Shown: positions 1 to 10,600 of the stretch, in pieces | Position numbering within the stretch: position 1 is the first letter of the stretch | How the letters are laid out: each line of letters starts with the position of its first letter | DNA from: Takakia lepidozioides | Lineage: Eukaryota > Streptophyta > Takakiopsida > Takakiales > Takakiaceae | Assembly: GCA_030704615.1 (NCBI GenBank) | Contig: CM060732.1 | Span: 45,489,053-45,553,052, forward strand | DNA length: 64,000 nt | Direction: 5' to 3' | Program-made: the position numbers and the translations under genes | Notes under the pieces: generated by a model | Databases searched by the model: none | Told to the model about the DNA's origin: nothing | Seen by the model: only the letters and a program-made list of their open reading frames with translations

Positions 1-440
1 TCAAGAAGCTTCCTTTGGAGGAAACTTCTCCGTCAAGACACCTCCTTTGTTTAAGGAAGTTTCTCCATCAAGAAACCTTTGTTTAATCTTGGAGACTTCT
101 CCAGCAAGAAACCTCCATAGGGGAAGCTTCTTGGGGAAGCTTCTTAGTAGTCAGTATATATAGGAGGCGAGACTGGACACTCTTCAGTCTCGCCAACACA
201 AGTTCAAGCTACTCTTGTTCCAAGTCCAGTACTCCAGTCCAGCTTCCAGTATCCAGTCCAGTTTCCAGTATCTAGTATTCTAGTCCAGTTTCCAGCATTC
301 CAGTATCCGAGTCGAGTTCCAGTATTTTGTACTCTTGTCCATTGTTATAAAGATCATCTTGATTCATGTTCACCTACCATGTATTCGGCCACGCCGACCT
401 TGACTTCTTGTCTAGTCTTGTACCTCTAGTCTGATCTCTT
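1..440 (+). repeat. Repeat-rich leader with TATA-like box, LTR-like
   Basis: No gene is visible. Bases 1-145 contain about three diverged copies of a ~45-50 bp unit (GGAAACTTCTCC..TCAAGAAACCTC). A TATA-like box (TATATATAG) lies near 155-163. Bases 225-330 are a minisatellite built on CCAGT(A/T)TCCAGTCCAG. A direct-repeat block, then a TATA box, then a pyrimidine-rich transcribed-looking stretch would suit an LTR or a transposon promoter ahead of the DUF7869 gene. I see no TG..CA boundaries or primer-binding site, so an LTR is only one possibility. Confidence 0.4.
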
Positions 441-454
441 GTTTGTATTCTGTC

Positions 455-2353
455 ATGTTCTCGTCCTTGACATACATAACCATTGAGGGCGTTGATGTGT
501 GTGAGACAGCTTGGTGGACAATTCACGGAATCGGTCGTTCAACCTACATGGAATACAAAAAACTAAGCAGAGAGGGTGTGGTTACATCGTTGCCCGGGAA
601 TTCCGGAGTGAAACGGCCCTATCCACAAACTCGTCAAGCTGAAAGAAACTTAATGTCGATTATAAACGGAAATTCCGATCACATGCCTCATAAGACCCGT
701 TGTATTAAAGACGGACGGAGAGATACTCTTCGAATTCTGCCACCTGAGCTGAACTGGAAAAAACTTCGTGAGGAGTGTAATGAGGTCAGTTTTTTTTTTT
801 TTTTTTATCACTTTCCGAATTCTATATTTTTTGGGACCTTCTCTGTTTTGCTTCCACGCAATGTATCAGACCTCTCACTATTAAAGCTTGGGCGATTGCG
901 CGAGGTTCATTTCCCCCTGTCTGTCTTGTAGGCGAATAAAATATGTGGGTTGAAGCCTATCTCCCAGGCAACCGTCAGCAGAATCAGACAATGGATTTTT
1001 CCCAATGTCGAGGTTAGAAAAAGTGGAAGCACGTTTGCCAAATGCACAGACTGTGAGATGCTCAAAGACCTAATCAAGAAGTCGGTCAAACGTAGCGATG
1101 AGCAGGCCTCGCACAAGAAAGCACTTGATAAGCACCTCAGGCTTCAGGAGTCTTGCAGGAGACTCTATCATAGCTGGAGGAATGAGTCAGCTATGATGTC
1201 GTCCGAGTTCCTCTGCATCATTCATGACAAGATGGATAATCGGAAAATAGCTGTTCCAAGGTTGCAAACGACGAACAAGATGGTCTTCGGCTTAGGTCAG
1301 CTTCCAATCTCGCTAACCGGCATGGTCACCCACGGCCACGGGGACGGAGCCTACGGACAGTACTCTCTGGACTTTTGGTTGGGAGACCCAAACTTCACGA
1401 TTGGCTCTCTAGCAAGATGCCTCTGCCAACTAGAGAAGCCATCTTGCTGCGAAAGTCGTAACATCTTTGACCACCCACCTCAGAATTCTTTTTTCGAATC
1501 TCTCATGTAGGGTAAATCGAGGTGTCTCGACGACCTGAAACCTTTCGGCGATAAGGAGAAGAAAAAAGGAAAAGTCCATCTTCCGCGAAGACTCTACCTG
1601 CAGTTGGACAACTGCATGAAGGAAAACAAAAATAGGTGGATGCTGGCTTTTCTGTCGTTCCTAACTGCAAGATGAGTGTTTGAGGAGATTCAGATGGGAT
1701 TTCTCATGGTTGGTCATACTCATGAGGACATCGACGGATTCTTCAATTATTTATCGAAGAAGCTAAAGCAAAACAACACCTACGTTCTCTCCGATCTTAT
1801 GAGGTTTTTTATGATCTCTCAAGATCTGCAATTTATTCCTCAAATAATTCAAGAGGTGTCAGATTTCAAGGCGTATGTGGACGGTTGCATTCTCGATGAA
1901 AAATATGCCTTAGTTGGGCAAACATAAATGCATGTATTTCGATTCTATGTAGATGAAGATGGTTGGTCTGTCATGAAGTTTAAGAAGTTTGCTACTGATT
2001 CTGAGTGGCTCCCCAAAAAAGGTGCGGTGAAGATGTGGCAGTAGAACCCCAATGGATCTCCAAAGTTGCCTGTAGCAGTACAACCCAGGGCTGTAAAAGA
2101 AACACCAATTTGGGGTGTGGGAGATGACTCATCCGATAAACAATCTTTTATCAAAAACTGGAATGAAAAAATACTGGGAGTTCTGGAAGAAGGGGATGTT
2201 GCTTGACGATCATTATCGTGACATCATGATACAGTATGATCAATACTGGGAAGCAATCCTTGCAGAACTTGATCTTCCCATTCCTGGAGAATCACGACAT
2301 TCAATTGCGCTTAAAGAGGGTTTTTGGCCCTCAACCAAGTGGGCTGTCAACCA
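455..2353 (+). pseudogene. DUF7869-family (transposase-like) gene, 5' part, decayed
   Basis: Family features appear in the expected order: V-C-E-T-A-W..IHGIGRSTY near 500-550, then a KCTDCE zinc-ligand-like segment near 1040, then LDNCMKENKN (about 1605-1635), then GHTHEDIDGFF (about 1704-1740). I recognise this combination from hypothetical proteins with a DUF7869 domain, which look like DDE/RNase-H transposases (inference). A GT-AG intron fits 785-931 (E|A, phase 0). In-frame stops lie at TGA 1673-1675, TAA 1925-1927 and TAG 2042-2044; a TAG at 1508-1510 may fall in an intron; a frameshift lies between about 2100 and 2160. Each of the three clear stops is one C-to-T step from CGA, CAA or CAG. 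The frame runs into the 12-bp repeat at 2342-2353 and is then interrupted by the 10.7-kb insertion. The 5' start is uncertain; ATG 455 is the first in frame. Confidence 0.75.
2342..2353. repeat. Left copy of 12-bp target-site duplication
   Basis: GGCTGTCAACCA here is repeated exactly at 13081-13092, and the bases on either side of the two copies differ. It lies inside the coding frame of the DUF7869 gene (..W-A-V-N..). The frame resumes correctly after the second copy (..A-V-N-H-H-R..). This is the pattern of a target-site duplication. MULE elements usually make 9-11 bp, so one or two of the 12 matched bases may be chance. Confidence 0.8.
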
Positions 2354-2460
2354 GGGATGCCTCGGCGTGAGCCTGGTCACGTGAGCGCGTGAGCGCAATT
2401 GCGCTCACGCCACGTCACCTTGCGCAAATGCCACGTCACGGGGCTCAGTCCACGTCATCA
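2354..2460 (+). repeat. Left terminal region with inverted repeat and 24-bp palindrome
   Basis: The terminal motif GGCGTGAGC (2364-2372) and CACGTGAGCGCG (2378-2389) pair with inverted copies at the right end. Bases 2387-2410 form a perfect 24-bp palindrome (half-site GCGTGAGCGCAA). Further in lie CTCACGCCACGTCA (2404-2417) and two shorter CCACGTCA copies; CGCTCACGCCACGTCA also occurs at the right end in the same orientation. Clustered palindromes and short subterminal repeats are typical transposase-binding sites (inference). Confidence 0.7.
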
Positions 2461-2564
2461 CACGTGAAGGCCGAGTCACCACGCGCCCAGAAAGAAGTGG
2501 AGTGTATTCCCGCGGATTGGCACCCTTTACCGCGGAAACAAGCTGGACGACATAATAAAAGGCA

Positions 2565-2890
2565 TTGAATAAAGGATGGATGAATGTACAGTTGGATGAT
2601 AAACAAATGGATGAGTGTGAAAAATGTATGTAGATGGATGAATGACGGATGGATAAGAGTAAAATGGATGAATGTATAATGGATGTTGAGCAATGACAAA
2701 AATTCATGACAGGAAGATGCATGACCAAATCTTTTGACGAATGCACAAAGTATATGAAATGAGTGTGGAAGGTTTGTGGGGTGGATTAAAGAGTACAGAG
2801 GATGAATGTACAATGGATGTTGTACAAAGGAAGCTTTCATGAATGGAGCACGCATGAATACAGTGTAGATGAATGCACAATGGATATGAG
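2565..2890 (+). repeat. GGATGA-type degenerate minisatellite
   Basis: The stretch is dominated by degenerate ATGGATGA and GAATGTA words (for example near 2576, 2602, 2634, 2648, 2663, 2802 and 2870). The long minus-strand frames here read as His/Ile/Pro-rich low-complexity protein and are by-products of the repeat. It lies between the left terminus and the 3' end of the transposase gene. Confidence 0.65.
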
Positions 2891-3048
2891 AAGAGTCAGG
2901 AAGGTTTGTGAGATGGATTCATACATATAGCAATTTAAACGAAAGTTGATTCTGTGATTATTATTTGTTCTAAAGGAACAACTACGGTGGAGGAAGGGGA
3001 TTCAACGTTTTCCAGATAATATGAAAATGAATATTAAAAGAATACAGT

Positions 3049-6000
3049 TCAGTCTGACTCAGAGTCAGTACAATGTATCCCCTCTTCCTCTGCATCTAAG
3101 TCTAAGTATTTTAGAACACCGGATCCACGCTGGATACACCTACGGCTGGCCACTAAAAAGTCAAGGGAAAGGGACTCGGCCGCGTGAAGTGCCATTGCTT
3201 CGGCATAAACAGGAAGCAGAAAATTGGAAAGGGGGCTGTCGAAAACAGACTCGCCAGAAATGTCTGTATCTCCTGAAGATCCACCGCTGGCTTTCCTGAA
3301 AGACAGCCTGAAAAAGTTATTACTGTAACTTTGATGTTATCGAGAAATTGAGTATGACTCCCAAAGAGGGTTTAGCACTAACTCACATGCCTCAAAAATA
3401 TGAAATACAAATGTTTGCAGGGTATGAATTTACCTCTCTTGCCCAAACTGGTTGATAGCATATTCACAAAATCAGGACATGTGCAATTGGGGAAATTGGA
3501 AACCGTGATGTCGTAGGTCCTGTCATGAACAGCAGATGTGGAAGTGATGATTGTGAATACCCGACCATATCCTGGATCGGGTACTTCCGTGGTGCTTCCG
3601 ACACGAGCTTGGAGCATTCTTGCGGACTCCACTTTGCCAAAGTGTTCAGCGGTTGGAGGGAAACGCCGAACGAGCTTTCCATCTCGTTTGGTTGGCCACA
3701 AGTCAGGATTTGCCGGGGGGACCCGGGAGGACGCAGAAGTAGTAGCACATGCATGGAGTTGGGGTTGTCTCGCAAGGGAAAAACCTGCCTCCTCCAGCAT
3801 TTCAATCTCCTGAAAGCTGAGATGTGTTCCCACCTTCACGGGCCAAACGGTTGGAGGAGATGGCTTCATCACTACGGAAGGACGCACAGTTCCATGCACA
3901 CATCTGGCACAATCGTCTGCGCAGAACCAGAACTTGTGGTTCTTGGCTTCTGGTTGACCGTATGGACGCATCAAGCCCGTGAAAGTCGGAGCAGGAGTTC
4001 GGGCACCACCTCTGGATATAGATGAAGTGCACTTCTCGAAATTAGTTGCCCTGATCGCTGTACATTTCACACGAGACCCGACACTTGTGCGTTCTATGTG
4101 CCAAACGTGGTCGGGGCATGCGGACTCAAGCACATCAAGGGGGTTGTTTCTCTCCTACACCATTTCAGTGGCACGGTTTGATGCTGGAGCTTGCCGTCGT
4201 GTTGGAGGTTCCTCCACAATGGAGGTTCCGGACATGGAGCTGTCATGCAGGGGAACACGAGGCTTCGAGAAGTTATCACGGTCTGCCCTGTGGGAATCTG
4301 AATCCGAACCAGGTGGAGTGTTCAATTTCCTCTTACAGGAGCCGAATCTCTCCTCCCCTTCAAGATGTGGAACTCTAGAAACAAGTGGCGTTCCCTGGGC
4401 ATACATGCTCACCGCCCGTGCTATCTTGAATGGATCCCCACATCTGTTTGCAGCACGCAACATCAACTCCCATTTGTCCGGACCCTTGCCACCAACCCCA
4501 CCTCGTAAGAAATCACGGTATCGGGTTTGTTGTTGCAAGGCACGTATCAAATCATCTGTTGTTGCCACATACAAATCCCGACCTCGTTTCCCAGACTGCT
4601 GCAACCATGCATTGTGCACAGTTTCTGCCAAATTGCAAGATGGCATGTCCGCCATTTCCTCAATGGACATGTTCTGCAAAGAGGATAACCACACTTCAGA
4701 ATAGTGCACAGGAAACAACATAAAGAAAGCAATGAGTCAAAAATATGGAAAGCAAATGTATGAATAAAGCATGAAATAGAAGCCTCGTACCATTGTCATG
4801 GCTGCTCCCCACTGTCTATACCGGAAGTGCCAAAACGTCAGCCAATCTTCCAATGCTCTCATACTCTCAAGTGATGCAGCTCCAGAAGAGAACCACCAGG
4901 CACGAATTGTCTGGAACAAAGTGTCCGCCTCCTTCATTGTTCTAGCATCTTTGTACTCTTTGCACAATTTACGGTGCTGAGTCTGCATCTCTGGTTTGAT
5001 GTCCGACTTTGTATGTTTTTCCAGAGATTGTGTCCAATGGAATAGACATGTACGCTCTCTTCCTGGCATAGGCACTTTTGGGTCGCCCGATCCGAAGACA
5101 ATACGAACAGCATTGAAATTTGCTTGAGCACTATCCGCCATGAAACCTGCAAAATTTGGAGATGGCAGCCCATGGCAGCCCATGACACGTATCAGGGAAT
5201 TCCACATGAGCTTCTGGGATTCCGTATCCTCGGATTGCATGTCACAAACTGCAATTGTCATAACTCGTTGGTACACTGGATCGTAGACATGACAAGCCAT
5301 TGTCGTCCAATCCTTCACTCGTTTCACATGATCAAACATAAGAAAACAGTTATGCAAGTCCCCAGTCTTCTGCATCCGCTTCACGAGGCTAACCCCACTG
5401 CCCTCCCCAACAGTCGACATTTTGAAAAGAAAAACTTTGATGGCACCTTGACCTGGGAATACATTGTCCTGGATGTAATCGTACTTGCTCACTCGTTTCA
5501 ATTCCAAAATATTGTCTATGTAGCCTCTGATCCCAGAGCCCATTCTCAATGCATTGATCTGATGCCGAATGTTAGGTGAACTTAAAGTGGAGAAATGATC
5601 CATGACCAGGTCCAATGCTGCACTGTCAAGTTTAGTCCCCACAGAATCTCCTTCACTCAAAATATGGCTTTCCAAGAAGGACTTGCTTGCGCCAAGAGCA
5701 ATTGCAGATGTTGTTGCGGATGGGTTTCTCCCGAACTCCTGTTTGATCAACCTCGATACTGTCTCAACACTCTCCCTGTAATCCCCCTTCGAGACAGGAT
5801 GGTTATGGAATCCAAAATGCACACAAGCTCTCGTCATTGTATTCAAACGGTGGACAACATAGTACATTCTTGCTCCGCAGAGCGCCAAGCAGGATGGCAC
5901 AAGTTTGCAGAATTTGCAGACGAAAGTGTTTGCCGGTGGAGGGCAGTCCCAGGCTGAAATGGATTTTCCGCCAGACCCTCCCATTCGCTTTGATTATGAA

Positions 6001-6802
6001 CCCCAGACTGAAGAAAGTGTCTGCAATTCAAATTATCACACCTAAGGTGTCCATTGCAAACTGTCCTCCTGAAAACAAGCTTGTCATCATTCTGAATATT
6101 GAATGTTTTTGTTCTGCACCACGGGTGCCCGTCGTGTTTCTTGTCCATTCCATGCATCATGATTGTTACACCTCCAACTCGCGGAGGAGGAGGCAGCTCG
6201 AATAGGATATCGCCATCAAAAGTCTCCGGCAAGAACTTCACAGGCACCTGCTTCAAAGATTCCCAATCAATTCCCTGCAACTCACTTTTGAATCCAGCCA
6301 TTCCTCCCATCGCCCGCAATTTTGGAATGACACTACAAATCTCTTCTTCATCAGCTTCTGCAACCACAGTAGGAAGGACTGGATTTGGAATTTCACTTAT
6401 GTCATCATCGGAAGAATCCGAAAGCTCAACGATTGGAGTGGAGGAAGTCTGTTTTTTTTTCACCACCACCTCCCTCTTGTCTTCAACGACCGAAGCAGCA
6501 GTCCCGGGCGTCACATATGACCCAAGGGACTTTCGCCGAGGCTCTCCAAGTACTCTGTATCGACCAGGACGCACTCTCCACTGGCTGATATGAGCCGTCT
6601 CATCACGGTTTTGGAAAGAATATTTCACCAACTTCCCTTTCAGATCGTAAACCTCTTTCTCAAAAAAGATGGAGTCATTCTGCAGCTGAAAACGGGTAGC
6701 CAAGACATGTTCCAGAACAATTGCAAATCCATTGTCAAGGACTTCCTGGGAGAACGGCACTGGTTTGTCGTCTGAGAAGAACTCCGCTTCAGAGGAAGCC
6801 AT
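3049..6802 (-). CDS. MULE-like transposase with SWIM zinc finger, one apparent frameshift
   Basis: My model has four exons: 6802-4791, 4673-4159, 4050-3383 and 3290-3049, about 1,145 codons, all with GT-AG junctions. The N-terminus is basic and acidic linker, then a Cys-rich N-C-R-H-F..C-K-F-C..C-G-A-R-M zinc-binding segment. The core resembles a MULE RNase-H fold: D at 5331-5333 (L-M-F-D-H-V), D at 5133-5135 (F-M-A-D-S-A-Q) and C-x2-H at 5046-5048 and 5037-5039; I did not assign the third acidic residue. The C-terminus has a SWIM finger, C-T-C (3477-3485) then C-K-H (3411-3419), and an acidic tail ending D-S-E-S-D. Exon 1 changes frame between about 5985 and 5900, best at 5921-5935, which would be one lost nucleotide or an assembly error. 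The last splice phase is the weakest part of the model. The gene diverges from the ParB-methyltransferase gene across 854 bp. Confidence 0.72.
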
Positions 6803-7656
6803 CTTCCTTCCTCGAGTATGTTTGTACCTTGCTATCGCAGATCTAGTGTAAATCGGTTTACTGCTGTCTCCAGAACACAGTTGAAGAATGAGCAGAGAAT
6901 ATGGCGGAGGAAGCTCAGATAACGACTGTGCATATTCTGTTATTCATTCCAGATATGCAGCCGTCCATTTTAATTACTTTTCTTGTGGGCCCAGTGGTCA
7001 GAGTATCCCTAGGGGCAGTGTCGGCAACTGTTAAACCGTTAATCAGAACCTCATCAATAAACCCAATAACAAAGCCGACTTCCTGGAAGCATGCCACAGG
7101 ATCTGAGAATGGGATTGCAGATTAAGTAAATGTATCTATATACTACTACCAATGATCATGCGCACCTGGAAAGTTCCAAATGTGAAACGAATGTGGGGTT
7201 TGGCTAACAAGGATGACCGTGTATGATATTCCAAAATTTGTCATCAAACTCTCGTTCATTTATATTTATTTGCTTAAGACTGCGCATCAATTTCTGGGAT
7301 TTGCTGTTCTTTTTAAATATTGAACCCGTTATAATAAAGAACACGCCGTTTTTTTTGGGCGGCACACGTCAGACATCCATAACTGAATACGAACAGCTGT
7401 ACACCAATTGCTGGCATGTGCACTAATAAGGAAACGACTATGTGTAACGGTCACGCGGGAGGGAATCCGATGCTTCTAGAGACACGCAAGAACGCAGGCA
7501 ATCCCGCAAGAAATCGGGAGTCACTGCGTTTTTCTACTTTTCGCGCTTAGAGGGAGAGTGGTAGTCAAGCTGGAGAGGGTTCCTTCTAGAATACGAAAGA
7601 GAAGAAAGTCTCTTTATTTTACTTCACTTAGAGAGAGACGCAGAGCAAGAGAGAAA
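6803..7656. promoter_or_regulatory. Divergent intergenic region between the two transposon genes
   Basis: This 854-bp gap separates the two start codons and must contain both promoters if the genes are expressed from the element. I see no clear paired TATA boxes. AT-rich segments lie near 7225-7345. The last 120 bases before 7657 are purine-rich (GAGAGAGAC, AGAGAAAA) and look like a 5' leader. A weak ORF at 6901-7125 has no recognisable product. Confidence 0.4.
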
Positions 7657-10600
7657 ATGACGAGGCGTCGTTTGTTGGAGAACACAGGGCCATGGCAGCA
7701 GGTGAACGCGGAGACTGATTCACAAGAGCAGACGGAGACTGAGGCAGCGGCTGCGACACAGTCGGCGATAAGAGTGCGCCAGCCTGTGGAGGCAGAGATG
7801 ATTCGCAGGGACACTGAAGAAGGTGGAAGCACGCGGAACGCCGAACCTGGAGAAGGTCAAGAAACCCTTGCGCAGACAGAAACTCCAGCAGATGTGAGAG
7901 GGAAGAGGAAAGCTGCAGAAGGGGATCAAATTTCAAAACCTAAGAAGGTGCCAGTAAGTTTTATCATATAGTCTGTCTGATTGCCTTTCAAGGAGTCCTT
8001 CCTCTTCCATTCTTTAGCAGGAACTACTGAATCGCGAGCGTCGTTAACGCCATTCGATTCTCCTCATGAGATTTATGTACCTATGTGTTTGAAGAGAGAG
8101 TCTGCACTTACTATTCTCCCTAAACTACACTGAATGTCGTTGCCGCCAATCAGTTGCACATGTATGTCATTACACAACACCGATCCGGCAGGTCGTTATC
8201 TTTTGTGATTGTCGTTAACGCCGTTCGCTATCGCTCTCGCTTTTGTTTTGAATACGGCAGTCTCGGCTTTGCATGTGTAGATTGTGCTGAATTCTTTCAC
8301 ACCATTCATGGTGAGTTTCCTTGATACAGAGTGATGGTCGTTACCGCCATTCACTATTTGCAAATCACTCAGTCAGAACTGAATGGCATCGTGCAGAAAA
8401 TTGTGAGGTCGAAGCCTACAGGATCAGAGGGGAAAGGATCTGGAGATGGGGACGAGTCCGCAAAAAGCTCAGAGAATACAGATGAAGCAGATGAATCCGA
8501 AGTGCACTACCTTGACAAGGTGAAAGAACTCATGTCATTCCAGAAGGTAAACTCTCAGGAGGTTATAAGGGACATGCTCGTATCTGGAGGGCGTCTGGAC
8601 ATACCTCTGTGCCGAATGATATCAATGCCTGTTGTGCGTCCACCTCTTTCCCATGACATAACAAAATTGGAGAGTGATTTTGTGCATGGATATAGACTTG
8701 GTGCACAAGTTTTTTATGTGTCACTGACGGATATAAATGGGAAAAGCACATTAGTGTCTCCAGAGATCAGTGATAACTGGGATGAGTGCTGGAAAGATGC
8801 CAATGAGGAGTTCGAGCTGGGCCTCATGATGGGAAAGAACACCCAGCAATTCTGCAACCACATGTTCTACGTCTGGGACGGCAACCACCGATTGCTGGCA
8901 TGGATGGGATACATTCAGAAACACCATTCGAAAGACAAAGACAAGCATGTTGCTGTGGAGGCAATGGTTTTGGATCCAGGAAACGACGTCGCTAGGCTTC
9001 TTACAGCTATGCACGACGTGAACAAGTAAGTCATCCAGGAGATTTCATTCCCTCTGTAGTGTCTTGTTAATCCTCAAAAAACAGTGTTAAAGAATGCAAT
9101 GTTTCCAATGTTTTTGCAGATCGACAGAGAAATCGCATGTGACAACAAGCTTGGTTCACACACTATTCCGAATTCAGAGGATTGGTCTGATGAAGCTAGA
9201 TGATTTTCGGACAGTACTACCACCCAATATCATCAAGAAGTGCGAAACAGGAAGAGCTGCAGGCACTTGGTATTCTTTGACACGAGAGGCGTTTCTGGAG
9301 TACATGTATGCGGTAAGCCCGAGTCTGTAATCTGTTTACTTTTCGAATACACGTTTGTAGTCCCTTCGGAGCTAATCACTACTTGAATGAATGCAGCAAG
9401 AACTGGCAGAGGCAGCTGAGAAGGGGAAATCCGAATATTACCGCACTACACCAGAAGAACTAAGGACATCAAAGGGTGTGGAAGCTGCAATAAAGAAGGA
9501 GTTTGAAATGCGAAGAACCAAATTGATGTCAGACTTCGGAAAGCAGCTTAGAATAGTAGATCCTGGACTTGGTCCTGAGTTCCTTCAGCAGATCAAAACA
9601 CACTATGACAAGCATGTGCATCCGGAGATGCAGCAGGAGAAATTGCACTGGCTGGCCATATCGATGGTCGACCCACAAACAAAAATAAGGTGGCTGGAGA
9701 TATGGAACTCAGATCAAACAGTAAAGGACTTGAATCTGTTCCCAAAGAGCACCATACAGCCTGGCACAAAGGTGGAAGGAATCAGTGATTTGGTCTTTGA
9801 TAACTGGCTCCACAAGGCTACATTTTGGAGTCAGGTGTGTATTCGAACATGCTGTTTCTTCTCTTCAAGTATGTGATGTGTATCTTTTTTGCAATTCTGA
9901 CAAATATACTATTTGCAGCTCGAAAAGCGCGCCGTCATTGTGCTGGATCAGACTTTGAAGGACCTGAACATTGCGATTGTTTCCCCTCCCCAAATGTCAT
10001 TGGAGGCATACATAAGGAAGTGGAGAGGTCTCACGTGGAGATACTGTTTTTTCCGGGAGTTCTCCAAAGATGGTAACATTTTACGGTCCAACGACTTTGA
10101 CAGTCAGGTTGGAGGAGAGTGGGCCATGATGCGAGTTGTGTACAGGTGCAATGTCATACTTGAAACTCTACTGTTTTTTTGGGAAAAAATGTGGCTTCAT
10201 ATGGATTGCAATCTTAGATCCAGATTGAATGTCGTTGACGACATTCACTTCTTTGTCTAAGTCATTCTTAAGCGAGTATATGAATTCACCTGGTTAGGAT
10301 CTAAGGGTGCAATTATATTGTCCCTGATTAGAATTGATAATGTCCTTGAATGGCGTTGACGACATTCACATACGGAGTTGTTGAGAGGTCCTCAGAGTTA
10401 TTTAAATTTTTGTAATGTCCATAGAGGTTACAGTGAGGGTTCCTCACTTCATTTTGCTGAATGTCAATGCAGACATTCAGTTGTTCTGCATTGTTTTTGC
10501 CTCTTGCGATGAATGTGGAGGCTTGATAAGCTCTGTTTTAAGAAATCCAAAGTGAATGTCGTTGACGAGATTCACAGCTGTGTCTGTATTATTCAACATC

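Noticed and set aside
1-440. A definite LTR
   Set aside because: TATA box and repeats are suggestive, but no TG..CA ends, primer-binding site or gag-pol were found.
2405-2855. Two minus-strand frames of 113 and 136 codons
   Set aside because: His/Ile/Ser-rich translation of the GGATGA minisatellite; the two frames overlap each other and match no family.
3979-4723. Plus-strand frames up to 241 codons
   Set aside because: Antisense shadow of the transposase exons, which carry real motifs on the minus strand.
5930-5985. A 23-nt GT..AG intron in the transposase
   Set aside because: It restores the frame arithmetically but is far below plausible plant intron size, so a 1-nt indel is more likely.
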